DNA of 64,000 nt from UTCHB3 sp002050155 (lineage in GTDB: Bacteria; Bacteroidota; Ignavibacteria; Ignavibacteriales; Ignavibacteriaceae), in the NCBI GenBank assembly GCA_030584105.1, contig CP129491.1:186001-250000 (forward strand), given 5' to 3'. Of this stretch, positions 34,846 through 44,587 are shown in pieces. Each line of letters starts with the position of its first letter. Position 1 is the first letter of the stretch. The notes beneath the pieces were generated by a model that saw only the letters and a list, made by a program, of their open reading frames with translations, was not told where the DNA came from and did no database searches. The translations under genes and the position numbers were made by a program.

Positions 34846-36234
34846 GTGAAAAATCAAATCTGTTTTTTAGTTTTTGTGCTTATTATCGGCACTTCAGGGA
34901 TATTTGCGCAGCAAAACCCGCAATCTGCGCAAAAGGATAAGGTACTTACCGGCAAATTTGAGGAAATTACCCGTTTTGCACTTCGGGATACTTTCGGGTA
35001 CGGTTTACTCCGTCAGGTTTGTAGTTTTGGTAACCGGCTTTCCGGAAGCGAAACTTTGGTTAAAGTGGAAGATTTTTTCATCGAAAAATTGAAATCGATG
35101 GGGCTCGATTCGGTTTACACCCAATCGACAACTACCAACAACTGGAAACGGGGGAGTGTCGGCAGGTTTACACCCGTACAATCTGATGAAAAGTTCACGA
35201 TTGCTGCCGTAGGTGGTTCGGTTGGCACCAACGGTGTAATCAAAACCAAAGTTATTGAAGTTGCCGGTTTCGATGACCTCGAAGCTAAAAAAGATCAGGT
35301 GAAGGGGAAAATTGTTTTCTACAATTTTGCATTTCCGCAGGATGTTTATGATTCTTTCGAATCCTACGGCCCCACCGGTGCTTACCGCTGGATGGGTGCG
35401 ATTAGAGCGGCAAAATACGGTGCTGTGGGTGTGCTTATTCGCTCAGTTGCTTCCAATTTCGACGATGTTCCGCACACAGGTTCACTGGGTTACTTTGACT
35501 CAATTCCGAAGATACCGGCTGCAGCACTTGGCGTAATCAGTGCCGTTAAATTGAGCAAATTCTTAAGCGATCCCAAAAACCATAACTCAGATTTTGAGTT
35601 TGAAATGGACTGTCGCACGGAAGAACCGGCAACCGTAAGGAATATTATCGGTGAAATAAAAGGGAGCGAATTTCCGGATGAGGTTATCGTTGTAGGGGGG
35701 CACATCGATTCATGGGATGTGGGCGAGGGTGCACACGACGATGGTGCAGGCATAGTTCAGGCGGTAGAGACACTTCACCTTATTAAAAAAGCGGGGATTA
35801 AGCCGAAGAGAACGATCCGTGCGGTGCTTTTTGCCAATGAAGAGAACGGTCTTGCCGGCGGCAGATTCTACGGCAAATCTGCAGCCGAAGAGAAAGTTAC
35901 GCACATTGCAGCAATTGAATCCGACAGGGGAGGCTTTTCACCTCGTGGCTTCAGTGTTGCTTCTTCACCGGAGGTTTTAGGGAAAATTCAGGCATGGCTT
36001 CCCTATTTTCTCCGTACAGGGATAGAGTGGATTCAGGAAGGGCGGGATGGCGCAGATGTTTCACAAATTAAGAATTGTTCGGCAATTATTGGGTTTGTTC
36101 CCGATAGCCAACGCTATTTCGATATTCATCACTCCGCAAATGATATTTTTAGTGCGGTTAACAACCGCGAGCTTGAGTTAGGGTCAGCAGCAATAACAAT
36201 TTTAACGGTTTTAATCTCAGAATTTGGTCTCTAA
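34846..36234 (+). CDS. Exported M28-family zinc peptidase (carboxypeptidase Q-like)
   Basis: 462 residues with a signal peptide (NQICFLVFVLIIGTSGIFAQ). A PA-type insert lies around residues 110-250, between the two halves of the catalytic domain. The M28 zinc ligands are visible: His in GGHIDSWD, Asp in AHDDGAG, the catalytic Glu pair in ANEENGL, Asp in ESDRGG, and His in DIHHSAND. It is an aminopeptidase/dipeptidase-type enzyme, closest in layout to mammalian plasma glutamate carboxypeptidase, probably periplasmic or secreted. The start is GTG 34846; TATTTTTG at 34811-34818 could be the -7 promoter element. It overlaps the next gene. Confidence 0.9.
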   Translation: MKNQICFLVFVLIIGTSGIFAQQNPQSAQKDKVLTGKFEEITRFALRDTFGYGLLRQVCSFGNRLSGSETLVKVEDFFIEKLKSMGLDSVYTQSTTTNNWKRGSVGRFTPVQSDEKFTIAAVGGSVGTNGVIKTKVIEVAGFDDLEAKKDQVKGKIVFYNFAFPQDVYDSFESYGPTGAYRWMGAIRAAKYGAVGVLIRSVASNFDDVPHTGSLGYFDSIPKIPAAALGVISAVKLSKFLSDPKNHNSDFEFEMDCRTEEPATVRNIIGEIKGSEFPDEVIVVGGHIDSWDVGEGAHDDGAGIVQAVETLHLIKKAGIKPKRTIRAVLFANEENGLAGGRFYGKSAAEEKVTHIAAIESDRGGFSPRGFSVASSPEVLGKIQAWLPYFLRTGIEWIQEGRDGADVSQIKNCSAIIGFVPDSQRYFDIHHSANDIFSAVNNRELELGSAAITILTVLISEFGL

Positions 36235-37474
36235 AAAAATAAAACCCGTTTTTCGGAAGATAAACCCATGGAAATCGCTGTCTCGAATGCCCAAAAGCAT
36301 TTGGACGATTTCTTTTGCTACATTCATCAACCGTGCCGGTTCGATGTTTCTCACCTTTTTGGCAATTTATCTCACCAAATATCAGGGTTACGGCATCGAG
36401 TATGCCGGTTATGTTCTGTCTGCTTACGGAATAGGCTCGCTTATTGCAGGACCTATCGTCGGTAAATTAGCGGATAAAGTTGGCAACCTGCCGATAATGA
36501 AGCTTTCGTTTCTGTTAAGCGCTCTCGTGCTTTTTCTCTTCCCGTTTTTCCATGAGTTTTGGATGGTTATGGTGCTCACGCTGCTGCTTTCATGGGTGAG
36601 TGAGGCGTTCAGACCTGCGAGTTTGGCTTTAACTTCCGAATTGGTGAAACCTGAGGATCGGAAAATTGCTTTTGCGCTTAATCGGTTGGCGATTAATTTG
36701 GGGTTTAGCATTGGGCCCCTTTTGGGTGGTTTTTTAATTGTTTTTGACTATCACTGGATGTTCATTTTCGACGGATTAACTTCGTTGATTGCGCTTGGGT
36801 TTTTGATGTCAACAAATCTTTCTGAAGAGGAAAATAACAGAAGAAAAGAGACAAGATTGCAGAGCAACCCGAACGAGGGGATTAAGATGAACCCGTTTAA
36901 GGATTCCCGGTTGCTATATTATGTGCTTGCGCTTTCGCCGATATACATCGTTTTTCTTTCGCAAATAAGCACCATTTCCCTGTATGTGGTGAACGAACTG
37001 AAGTTTTCCGAACCGGTTCTTGGTGCCTTGTTTTTGGTGAACACCATGATGATTATCTTTTTGGAAGTGCCTATAAACAACCTGATGATTAATTGGGAAG
37101 ACCGCAAGTTGATTTCGCTCGGCGGGTTTTTGACCGGAGTTGGTTTTGGTATGTTCGCTTTTGCTGATAGTTTGCCGCTTTTAGTTCTTTGTGTTGTGGT
37201 GATTACGATGGGTGAAATGATTTTTTCGCCCGCTTCTGCGAATTATCTGGCTGAAATTGCACCCTCTAACGCAAAGGGTATGTATATGGGCTTTTTACAG
37301 TTAGTGTTTAACATTGCGCTGTTTGTGGGGCCCGCCGCAGGAGCGTTTATGATGGAAGGGTACGGCTCGAAAACGATGTGGATTTCATGCTTCTTTGTTG
37401 CACTTGTTGGTGTGCTTTTGATATTGAAAATTCGCACCGGAACAGAGAAACCCGTTGCCCGGGGAACAGTTTAG
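36224..37474 (+). CDS. Major facilitator superfamily transporter
   Basis: Up to 416 residues with about 12 membrane helices. The MFS motif A between helices 2 and 3 is GKLADKVGNLPIM; a repeat of this type of arrangement follows the central loop (SEEENNRRKETRLQSNPNEG). It resembles drug/metabolite efflux permeases of the MFS_1 group. The start is uncertain: TTG 36224 overlaps the M28 gene by 11 bp; the first ATG in frame is 36287, just before the first helix. No substrate is suggested by context. Confidence 0.87.
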   Translation: MVSKKIKPVFRKINPWKSLSRMPKSIWTISFATFINRAGSMFLTFLAIYLTKYQGYGIEYAGYVLSAYGIGSLIAGPIVGKLADKVGNLPIMKLSFLLSALVLFLFPFFHEFWMVMVLTLLLSWVSEAFRPASLALTSELVKPEDRKIAFALNRLAINLGFSIGPLLGGFLIVFDYHWMFIFDGLTSLIALGFLMSTNLSEEENNRRKETRLQSNPNEGIKMNPFKDSRLLYYVLALSPIYIVFLSQISTISLYVVNELKFSEPVLGALFLVNTMMIIFLEVPINNLMINWEDRKLISLGGFLTGVGFGMFAFADSLPLLVLCVVVITMGEMIFSPASANYLAEIAPSNAKGMYMGFLQLVFNIALFVGPAAGAFMMEGYGSKTMWISCFFVALVGVLLILKIRTGTEKPVARGTV

Positions 37475-37629
37475 TTAACAAAAGAACCATCGCATTTTTC
37501 TTATCCAATTCCATCTCCCAAAACCCACCGCTGAGGGTACAGCATATTTAAGGAAAGAATTTGAGACATAGAAAAATTGTGTACAGACAGAAAGCCTGTT
37601 ACTCTGGGTTCAGTGTAACCAGCCTAATG

Positions 37630-37661
37630 TTTGCGAGTTGAGACAGAAATAGTTATATTTG
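37630..37661 (+). promoter_or_regulatory. Bacteroidota-type promoter of the tRNA-Ala gene
   Basis: TTTG at 37630-37633 and TATATTTG at 37654-37661 are separated by 20 bp, the known -33/-7 layout (TTTG, TAnnTTTG) of the primary sigma factor in Bacteroidota. The mature tRNA begins 13 bases after the -7 element. Confidence 0.65.
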
Positions 37662-37674
37662 CAGACGAAAAATC

Positions 37675-37748
<74 letters not shown>

Positions 37749-37754
37749 TAATTT

Positions 37755-37799
37755 AACCCTTAAAATGTTGCTTTTTGCTCCGTTTTAAGGGTTTTTTTA
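37755..37799 (+). terminator. Rho-independent terminator after the tRNA
   Basis: A perfect 11-bp stem, AACCCTTAAAA (37755-37765) with TTTTAAGGGTT (37783-37793), runs into TTTTT. Confidence 0.9.
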
Positions 37800-38202
37800 T
37801 GTTTTTGCGTTATAATGCAACCTTTTTGATGAATAATCTTTAAATAATCATTCGTCATAGATTGTGCATTTTTGGTCCGATTTTTGTGTTTTTTTATCGT
37901 TTTTCTAACATATTTCTAACATGGAATCACAAAAACATTAATAAAATTCCGGCATATTTCCAACTTGTTTCCTGTTTTCGATGAGTACAACTAACCAGAA
38001 ATTTTTGAGTTCTACGACTACAACTGTCCCAATTTTCGGTTGTAATTTCTATCTTCAATTTTCTCACTCATTTATCAGTTGTGGTTTTGTCTTTTTCTTA
38101 ATTATTTAGTTAAATTTATCTTTATCAGTAGAAATTATATTTTAATTTGTAAGTTAAGGTTTGTTACTTTTATAGTCTCTTTTAAATTAATTTTTGAATG
38201 TT
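37800..38202. other. AT-rich non-coding stretch between tRNA and restriction genes
   Basis: About 400 bp, visibly more AT-rich than the genes to the left, with no open frame, tRNA fragment or clear hairpin. TCTAACATATTTCTAACATG holds a short direct repeat. It is probably the left junction and promoter region of the restriction island. Confidence 0.4.
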
Positions 38203-40938
38203 ATGAGTGAAGAACTTCAAACTAAGTATCTGAAAAATGGCAAGATAACCGGACAGAAGTTTGGGAAATTCGAATATTTTCAAATAGGCGCCACGACTTT
38301 TAAACAATTGGCGACGGCAAAAATCGTTCCTGCACCGGTTAATAAAAAATTTAACAGTTACAAACCTGACAGACTTATAGTTGACCGCAGTGGTACCCGA
38401 CCGGTTGTTATAGTTGTGATCGAAGATAAGTCAAAAGGTAAATTTAACAACGAGAACGAAGTAAGAGATGCTATTCGGCAATGTAATAATTATTGCCAAG
38501 AGATTGGAAGCAGAATCGGAATTATTACAGATGGCGCAACTACCTTTTGGATAAATCCCGGTCAAAAAGATGATAATAACAATTATTTTGATGAGTCAAT
38601 CAATAAAGAAAGATCGTTCTCTTTCATTAAAAAAATTGACGGGTTAGTATTAAACAGCAATTTTAACATTTCGGAAAAAGAGGATATCTCCGATCCTGAT
38701 CAGATGGGAGATGAAACAAGGAAAATTTACCAATTACTACTGCAACTTCTTCAAATAATCAATGACAAAAATTCTATAATCAAAGAGCCGGAAAGAATTG
38801 ATCCACTCCCATTAGCGAAGAGAGTCTGGCAAGATATTTGGGTAGCAACCGGAAAAAGCCCCGAGAAATGTCTTTATAATGTTGCAGAGCTTTTTATTTA
38901 CAAATTTCTCAGTGATCTAAAATTACTGCAAGAGCCTGAAAATTTTGAATTTTTAATATCTATGATGGGGAAGCGAAGTAACAAAGATGTGCTCAGTCAT
39001 TATGCTAAAACATGTCGACCGAAGATCAAAGAACTTTTCCCTAAAAGTTGGGAAGATGGCACCACAATAATTGACGGAACCATTTTTGTTAATGAAGATG
39101 GAGAAGCAAACAGTAGCCAGTCATTGTTATTTGTTAATTCGCTGAAAAAATTTAAAGAATTCGAATCAGAACAGGGTACTTTCGAGCATATAGATAAGGA
39201 TTTCAAAACAAAGATATTCGAAACATTTTTTAAACAGAGTGTTGGGCAAAAAGCTTTAGGTCAATATTTCACGCCGAGAAAAGTTGTTCAGGCGGTGGTA
39301 AAAATGTCAGGTATTGAAAATTTAAAGAAAGGTGCAAGATTCTGTGATCCTTTCTGTGGAGTTGGTGGTTTTGTTCTGGAAGCTATTAATTTATATCGAA
39401 TTAATGATTTTGAACCGATAGAAGGTGAAATAAAGCCTCCGATAACTTATTTCGGCTTTGATAAAGGGTTCGAGAAAGATGACGAAAGAACGATAATTTT
39501 AGCCAAGGCAAATATGCTGATTTATCTGACTGAAATTATAAGTAAAAACCCCAACCTGTCTCAAAAATTTGCAGGCTTATTTAATAATGTTTTTAAACTA
39601 TGGCAGTCAAATCTTGGAACACTTGAGAAAATATTTGAAAAGGAAGAAGAGCGATTTGACTTAATAATGACCAACCCTCCCTATGTAACAAGTGGTTCTT
39701 CGACAATCAAAAATGAAATATCTGATAATAGCGACCTTGATAATTTTTATTCAATTAATGCTACAGGAATTGAAGGGCTTGCACTTGAGTGGATAATTAA
39801 AAATTTAAAGAAAGGCGGAAAAGCGTTCGTAATTATTCCTGAAGGAATACTTAATCGGTCGAATGATACGAAACTTAGAAAGTTCATTTTAGAATCTTGT
39901 TTTTTAGAAGCTATAATTTCTTTACCCGGTAAAACCTTCTTTTCAACTCCAAAGAAAACCTATATATTGGTTTTAACTCGCAAACAGAATATTCAAGATA
40001 AACAAGATTTTCCGGTTTTTACATATTTGGTCAGTAAGATTGGTGAAACTTTAGATGTAAAACGATTTGAGACAGATGAAAATGATTTGGATGAAGCCGT
40101 AAAACTATTTAGAATATTTCAGGTTACAAAAAAAGAAAGAAATGTAGCCCAAGATTTAAGTAAAAACAAAAGGTGTAAAATACAACAATTTGATTTGTTT
40201 GCTCCTGAACAGCATTGGTCTGTTGACAGATGGTGGACAAAAGATGAAAAAATAGAATTAGGTATTGAAGAAGAAGCGCAGCTTATTACTGTAACTGATT
40301 TTTTAGATTTAATAGACGAAACCATTACTGAGTTAAGCAATATTTCGAAAAAAAGAACGGCAATTTTGAATAAAAAAGTTCAAAAAAATGATGAAATAAG
40401 GTATAAGACCGTTAGTCTTTCAGATAGAACTTATTTTAATTTAGCAATTGGACGACGGCTTTTGAAGAAGGATTTATTTTATGGTAAAGGGAATAACCGG
40501 GCAACAATTCCTGCCTTCAGTGCGAATGTTTTCAAACCTTTTGGATATGTAGAGAAATCTAATATCTCTGAATTTAATAACCCATTTATACTGTGGGGAA
40601 TTGACGGTGAATTTGAATTATCTTATAAGCCAAAGGGGGAAATTTTTGCTGCTACCGACCATTGCGGAACAATAGAGGTTCTTGATGAGAACCTAAATCC
40701 TGAATTTATACTTTTATCTTTGAAACTTGTGAAATATCAGTATGGTTTTGATCGCGGTTTAAGAGCAAATTTAAAAAATGTAGGAAATGTTAGTATTGAC
40801 ATTCCTGTAAATGAAAAAGATGATTTTGATTTAGAAACTCAAAAATACTTAGTTGACAGTGAAAAAGAGATATCCACTATTCAGAATAGAATAAGCGAAC
40901 TGAACAATAATATTCAAAAGGTTAATGTGATTTTCTGA
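38203..40938 (+). CDS. Type IIG-like restriction-modification enzyme (nuclease, N6-adenine methylase and target recognition in one chain)
   Basis: 911 residues from ATG 38203 (a TTG at 38194 is also in frame). The N-terminus resembles the HsdR nuclease domain: PDRLIVDRS, then IEDKSKG (the PD and ExK of a PD-(D/E)xK nuclease) and GIITDGATTFW. A helical linker follows. The methylase core has the HsdM-type GQYFTPRKVVQAVV, SAM motif I DPFCGVGGF near residue 382 and the catalytic NPPY near 490. The C-terminal 190 residues look like one target-recognition domain plus a coiled coil (ISTIQNRISELNNNIQ), as in type I S subunits. It should both methylate and cut its own site. The composition is AT-rich, typical of transferred defence genes. 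Confidence 0.87.
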   Translation: MSEELQTKYLKNGKITGQKFGKFEYFQIGATTFKQLATAKIVPAPVNKKFNSYKPDRLIVDRSGTRPVVIVVIEDKSKGKFNNENEVRDAIRQCNNYCQEIGSRIGIITDGATTFWINPGQKDDNNNYFDESINKERSFSFIKKIDGLVLNSNFNISEKEDISDPDQMGDETRKIYQLLLQLLQIINDKNSIIKEPERIDPLPLAKRVWQDIWVATGKSPEKCLYNVAELFIYKFLSDLKLLQEPENFEFLISMMGKRSNKDVLSHYAKTCRPKIKELFPKSWEDGTTIIDGTIFVNEDGEANSSQSLLFVNSLKKFKEFESEQGTFEHIDKDFKTKIFETFFKQSVGQKALGQYFTPRKVVQAVVKMSGIENLKKGARFCDPFCGVGGFVLEAINLYRINDFEPIEGEIKPPITYFGFDKGFEKDDERTIILAKANMLIYLTEIISKNPNLSQKFAGLFNNVFKLWQSNLGTLEKIFEKEEERFDLIMTNPPYVTSGSSTIKNEISDNSDLDNFYSINATGIEGLALEWIIKNLKKGGKAFVIIPEGILNRSNDTKLRKFILESCFLEAIISLPGKTFFSTPKKTYILVLTRKQNIQDKQDFPVFTYLVSKIGETLDVKRFETDENDLDEAVKLFRIFQVTKKERNVAQDLSKNKRCKIQQFDLFAPEQHWSVDRWWTKDEKIELGIEEEAQLITVTDFLDLIDETITELSNISKKRTAILNKKVQKNDEIRYKTVSLSDRTYFNLAIGRRLLKKDLFYGKGNNRATIPAFSANVFKPFGYVEKSNISEFNNPFILWGIDGEFELSYKPKGEIFAATDHCGTIEVLDENLNPEFILLSLKLVKYQYGFDRGLRANLKNVGNVSIDIPVNEKDDFDLETQKYLVDSEKEISTIQNRISELNNNIQKVNVIF

Positions 40939-40976
40939 CGAATACTACAAAATTGGAAGTCAAAATCAGTGAGCGA

Positions 40977-41096
40977 CTAAGCATTAGGCTGCCCAATTAT
41001 AATCTGGTTTTTCACGGATAATTCTTTAACATCTCTTATTCCCTCAATTTCTTCATGGGCTGAGAAGCAACGGGATAAGCCAAATAATTCTTCCAC
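40977..41096 (-). pseudogene. Possible small gene or remnant, minus strand
   Basis: A 39-codon frame from GTG 41096 reads EELFGLSRCFSAHEEIEG and so on, ending QIIIGQPNA. The frame stays open upstream for about 14 more codons until a TGA, where a neighbouring frame (EQKFELLII) seems to continue it, as expected of a frameshifted remnant. GAGGAAA lies about 15 bases before the GTG. It is too short to assign. It lies between two plus-strand restriction genes. Confidence 0.25.
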
Positions 41097-41219
41097 AAGT
41101 TTTATTTCCTCATCTTTAAAATAATTAATAATTCAAATTTCTGCTCTACTTTCTTTTTTATAAAATAATTTGTAGTTTTGTCCGATTCAAAAAATTTTAA
41201 ACTATCGGGAGATAATAAA

Positions 41220-43040
41220 ATGAAAATGGAACACAAAATTGGATTATTTGAATTCTCAAATGCAACACCGATCTACAATGCTTACCAAACCAGGATATTG
41301 CGTTATGAAGCTTCTGCTCTTCACAGGGGCCTTAATCTTCATAAAAATGTATCAGCGCCCGACCTCGATTCTCTTCAAGCTAAACTAACTATGTTGGGAA
41401 ACGATTGGGATGAGAAATGGAAAATAAAAGACGAAATATTAAGGAAAAGGGAAAAAGACCAGGATCTTCAGCTTCAAGCTGAAGAGGACACAAAAGCTGC
41501 AGAAGAAGCGATAGAAGAGATTCAAAATATTCTAAATCATACGCTCGATATTGATGATACACTTGATTGGGAAAGCCTAAAAAATCATAAACCATTTTCA
41601 AAACAGCACCCACAACCTGAATTTGAAAAGAAAATCGATGAACTTACTGTTCCGACGGAAAAAGAGGATATTAAGTATCCCCTAAAGCCTAACAAGGGTT
41701 CAGTTAAATATTTACCCAGTTTATCTTTTTTCGCAAAAATATGTCCGGGAATCAAGCGAAAAAGGATTAAAGAAGCTGAAGATCGTTTTAACGCAGATAT
41801 GGCTAATTGGGAAAAAGAATGTTCTGAAATAGAGCAAAAAAATGCGATTAAACATAAAGAATTTCTGGCTTCCAAAGAAAACTATAATTCTCAAGTCTCA
41901 GAGCTGAAGACAGAATTAGAGAAAAAAACAAAAGCCTGGGAAAAAGCGAAGCATAAATATGAATTAGAACAAGAAAATTACAACAATAAGATTGATGATT
42001 GGAAAGAGAGATATTTCAAAGGGGAAGAAACTTCAATAGTTGAATATGTGACACAAGTATTGAATGATTCTGAGTATCCTGATTCTTTTCCACAAACCTT
42101 CGAACTTTTATATCAACCGGTAAACAAGACATTAATTATCGAATATCAATTGCCAAAATTGGGGGATATTCCTACAGTTCGTGAATATAAATATGTAAAA
42201 ACAAAGAATGAAATAAAAGTAACTCATTTCCCTGAAACCCAAACCAATGCACTTTACGACAAAGCATTATATGAAATATCGATCAGAACTATTCATGAAA
42301 TATTTGAATCAGATTCAGGAAACTGGATAGATGCGGTTGCATTTAACGGGTGGGTACGAGATATAGACAAAGCGACGGGCAAAGAGGTAAATAATTGCAT
42401 TTTGACTGTTTTTGTTAAAAAAGAGACTTTTTTAGAAATTAATTTGGGTAATATTGAAGCAAAAATTTGTTTCAAAAGTCTGAAAGGCGTTTCTGCCAGT
42501 AAGTTAAACACGATGACACCGGTTCAGCCTATTGTTACATTAGTAAAAGATGACCCCAGGTTTGTGGAATCTTATAAAGTTATCGAAAAAGTTGATAAGG
42601 GCGATAACCTTGCTGCGATGGACTGGGAAGATTTTGAACACCTTATTCGTGAGCTTTTTGAGAAAGAATTTCAGTCAAATGGTGGCGAAGTTAAGGTTAC
42701 ACAAGCGAGCCGGGATGGAGGAGTGGATGCTATTGCTTTCGATCCTGACCCTATCAGAGGCGGAAAAATTGTGATACAGGCAAAGAGATATTCAAACACG
42801 GTGGGTGTTTCTGCGGTTAGAGACCTTTACGGTACAGTTATGAACGAAGGTGCCACAAAGGGGATTTTAGTAACTACAGCTGATTACGGTCCTGACGCTT
42901 ATGATTTTGCAAACGGCAAGCCATTAACTTTGTTAAATGGCGCGAACCTTTTAAGTCTTTTAGAAAAACATGGGCATGCAGCTCGGATAGATTTGCAGGA
43001 AGCAAAAGCAATTCTAAAAGAGAAAGGGGAAGAAAGCTAA
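41220..43040 (+). CDS. Mrr-like restriction endonuclease with coiled-coil N-terminal part
   Basis: 606 residues from ATG 41220, chosen over the TTG at 41178 because GGGAG precedes it at the right distance. The C-terminal region from about residue 465 is an Mrr-type PD-(D/E)xK nuclease: MDWEDFEHLIRELF, then SRDGGVDAIAF (catalytic Asp) and VIQAKRYSNTVG (Q-x-K), then GILVTTADYGPDAYDFA. The N-terminal 280 residues are highly charged with long coiled-coil segments, and a beta-rich region follows at about 285-450. Mrr enzymes cut modified DNA (type IV). Next to a type IIG-like enzyme it could be a second, independent defence layer or a partner. Confidence 0.82.
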   Translation: MKMEHKIGLFEFSNATPIYNAYQTRILRYEASALHRGLNLHKNVSAPDLDSLQAKLTMLGNDWDEKWKIKDEILRKREKDQDLQLQAEEDTKAAEEAIEEIQNILNHTLDIDDTLDWESLKNHKPFSKQHPQPEFEKKIDELTVPTEKEDIKYPLKPNKGSVKYLPSLSFFAKICPGIKRKRIKEAEDRFNADMANWEKECSEIEQKNAIKHKEFLASKENYNSQVSELKTELEKKTKAWEKAKHKYELEQENYNNKIDDWKERYFKGEETSIVEYVTQVLNDSEYPDSFPQTFELLYQPVNKTLIIEYQLPKLGDIPTVREYKYVKTKNEIKVTHFPETQTNALYDKALYEISIRTIHEIFESDSGNWIDAVAFNGWVRDIDKATGKEVNNCILTVFVKKETFLEINLGNIEAKICFKSLKGVSASKLNTMTPVQPIVTLVKDDPRFVESYKVIEKVDKGDNLAAMDWEDFEHLIRELFEKEFQSNGGEVKVTQASRDGGVDAIAFDPDPIRGGKIVIQAKRYSNTVGVSAVRDLYGTVMNEGATKGILVTTADYGPDAYDFANGKPLTLLNGANLLSLLEKHGHAARIDLQEAKAILKEKGEES

Positions 43041-43374
43041 AGGGCAACTAAAGACAAATTATCAAATATTTGTATTACTGCTTTTTACATGAAATTTAGG
43101 CAAAGGTGTGGATTTGTAATCTTCCAAGCTAAATTTCTCCTCTAACAAGGTGAATATACTCCCGAGCAAGGTGAATATATTCCCAGCGAGATGAAAGTGG
43201 AATTTCTGCTCAGACAAATAAAAACCAAAACCTCATAAGGTGAAATTATAATAATTTAATATATATACCTTGAAAAAAAAGAGTAATAATAACAAAAAAT
43301 ATTAGGAATATAAAAAAATTGTCTATTTTAGGAAAGGAAAAATAGATTTTTTGATTTATTAAAACCAGAGAGTA
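43041..43374. other. AT-rich non-coding stretch at the right end of the restriction island
   Basis: No gene is seen. It holds a 21-bp tandem repeat (43146-43187) and very AT-rich sequence up to the next start codon. TATTTTAG at about 43325 is one base from the -7 promoter consensus, a weak lead. No copy of the tRNA 3' end is present. Confidence 0.4.
43146..43187. repeat. 21-bp tandem repeat, two copies
   Basis: CAAGGTGAATATACTCCCGAG (written here as a 21-bp unit 43146-43166) is followed directly by a copy differing at three positions (43167-43187). The next bases, GAGATGAAAGTGG, may be a decayed third copy. Confidence 0.7.
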
Positions 43375-44502
43375 ATGGAAGAGAGAAAAACTATAGCAGT
43401 GGCTGTTATAGGAAATGACCAACTCGACCTTAGTTTGTTCAGTAAGATATTAGTAAACAACGAGTTATCGCCGTACGAGTGTGGTTATACAGACCTACCG
43501 GAAAGGGATTTCAGTTCTGTTCGATTGTTCTTTCTGTTCCCTCCCGACGACAATTCGCTGCTTGCAGCAACTGCAGCAAAGTTAAGCGAAACCAAAAGCA
43601 ACACAATAGTTATAGTTGCATCTAATGAAATGTATCGTTCACTTCCGCAGGAAATTATTGAAATGGTGCACGATCATTTAGTTTACCCCTCCGATACATT
43701 CACAACAGTAAGTAAATTAAGGCTTTACCGCTCATTTTTAATTCCGTGTCTTACATCTGTTGCCGAAAATGAATTGGAAGACCTAAAATCCAAAGTTCTC
43801 GAGCTTGAAGAGCAAAATATTTCCAAAGATAAATTTTTCGCAATAATAGCTCACGACCTTAAAAATCCGTTCACCGGTTTTCTTGGTTTCTCGGAATATA
43901 TAGCCAAGTATTACGACGAGATAACAAAAGAAGATTTGGGTGATTTTTCGGTCAGGATGTACGATTCAGCCAGATTGGTTTACGATCTGATTGAAAATCT
44001 CTTAGCATGGAGCAGATTGCGAACGGGAAACATTGCTTTTGAACCGATAAGACTTAACCTTTCGGAAACAACGGAGCATGTGCTTAAATTATGCGAGCAG
44101 AGCGTAATTAAGAAAGAGATAAATTTGGTTAATACCCTTCCGAAAAGAATTGAAGTTTTCGCCGACGGCAACATGCTCGATACTGTTGTTCGGAATGTGA
44201 TTACTAATGCCATTAAGTTTACTCCGCGGGGTGGTGTAATACATGTCGGGCACATGTATGAAACAGGTAAAACCGTGATGTTTGTTGCCGACAGTGGCGT
44301 TGGAATTCCGGAAGATATTCAGAAAAAGATGTTCCGGTTAGGATACCGGGTAAGCAACGACGGAACAGATGGGGAAACGGGCACCGGGCTGGGGCTGATT
44401 TTATCGAAAGAGTTCATGTTGAAGAACGATGGTGATCTCTATTTCGAGAGCAAACCGGGTAACGGAACAAAATTTTTTATCAGTCTGCCAAATGTGAATT
44501 AA
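43375..44502 (+). CDS. Soluble sensor histidine kinase with receiver-like N-terminal domain
   Basis: 375 residues and no membrane segment. The first 130 residues alternate hydrophobic strands and helices (IAVAVIGNDQLDLSLF, TIVIVASNEM, LVYPSDTFTTV) like a response-regulator fold, but I see no clear phosphoacceptor Asp, so it may be a pseudo-receiver. A short coiled coil leads to the dimerisation domain with the phosphorylated His 160 in AHDLKNP. The ATPase domain has N box NVITNAIKF, G1 DSGVGI and G2 GTGLGL. No response regulator is encoded next to it. Confidence 0.88.
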   Translation: MEERKTIAVAVIGNDQLDLSLFSKILVNNELSPYECGYTDLPERDFSSVRLFFLFPPDDNSLLAATAAKLSETKSNTIVIVASNEMYRSLPQEIIEMVHDHLVYPSDTFTTVSKLRLYRSFLIPCLTSVAENELEDLKSKVLELEEQNISKDKFFAIIAHDLKNPFTGFLGFSEYIAKYYDEITKEDLGDFSVRMYDSARLVYDLIENLLAWSRLRTGNIAFEPIRLNLSETTEHVLKLCEQSVIKKEINLVNTLPKRIEVFADGNMLDTVVRNVITNAIKFTPRGGVIHVGHMYETGKTVMFVADSGVGIPEDIQKKMFRLGYRVSNDGTDGETGTGLGLILSKEFMLKNDGDLYFESKPGNGTKFFISLPNVN

Positions 44503-44587
44503 TCCGTTTCTGAACAGAGATGAACCGGGACGAACAGAAGTAATAAATACCACAAATAAGATACTGCACGGTAAAAAATAAAAGCAG

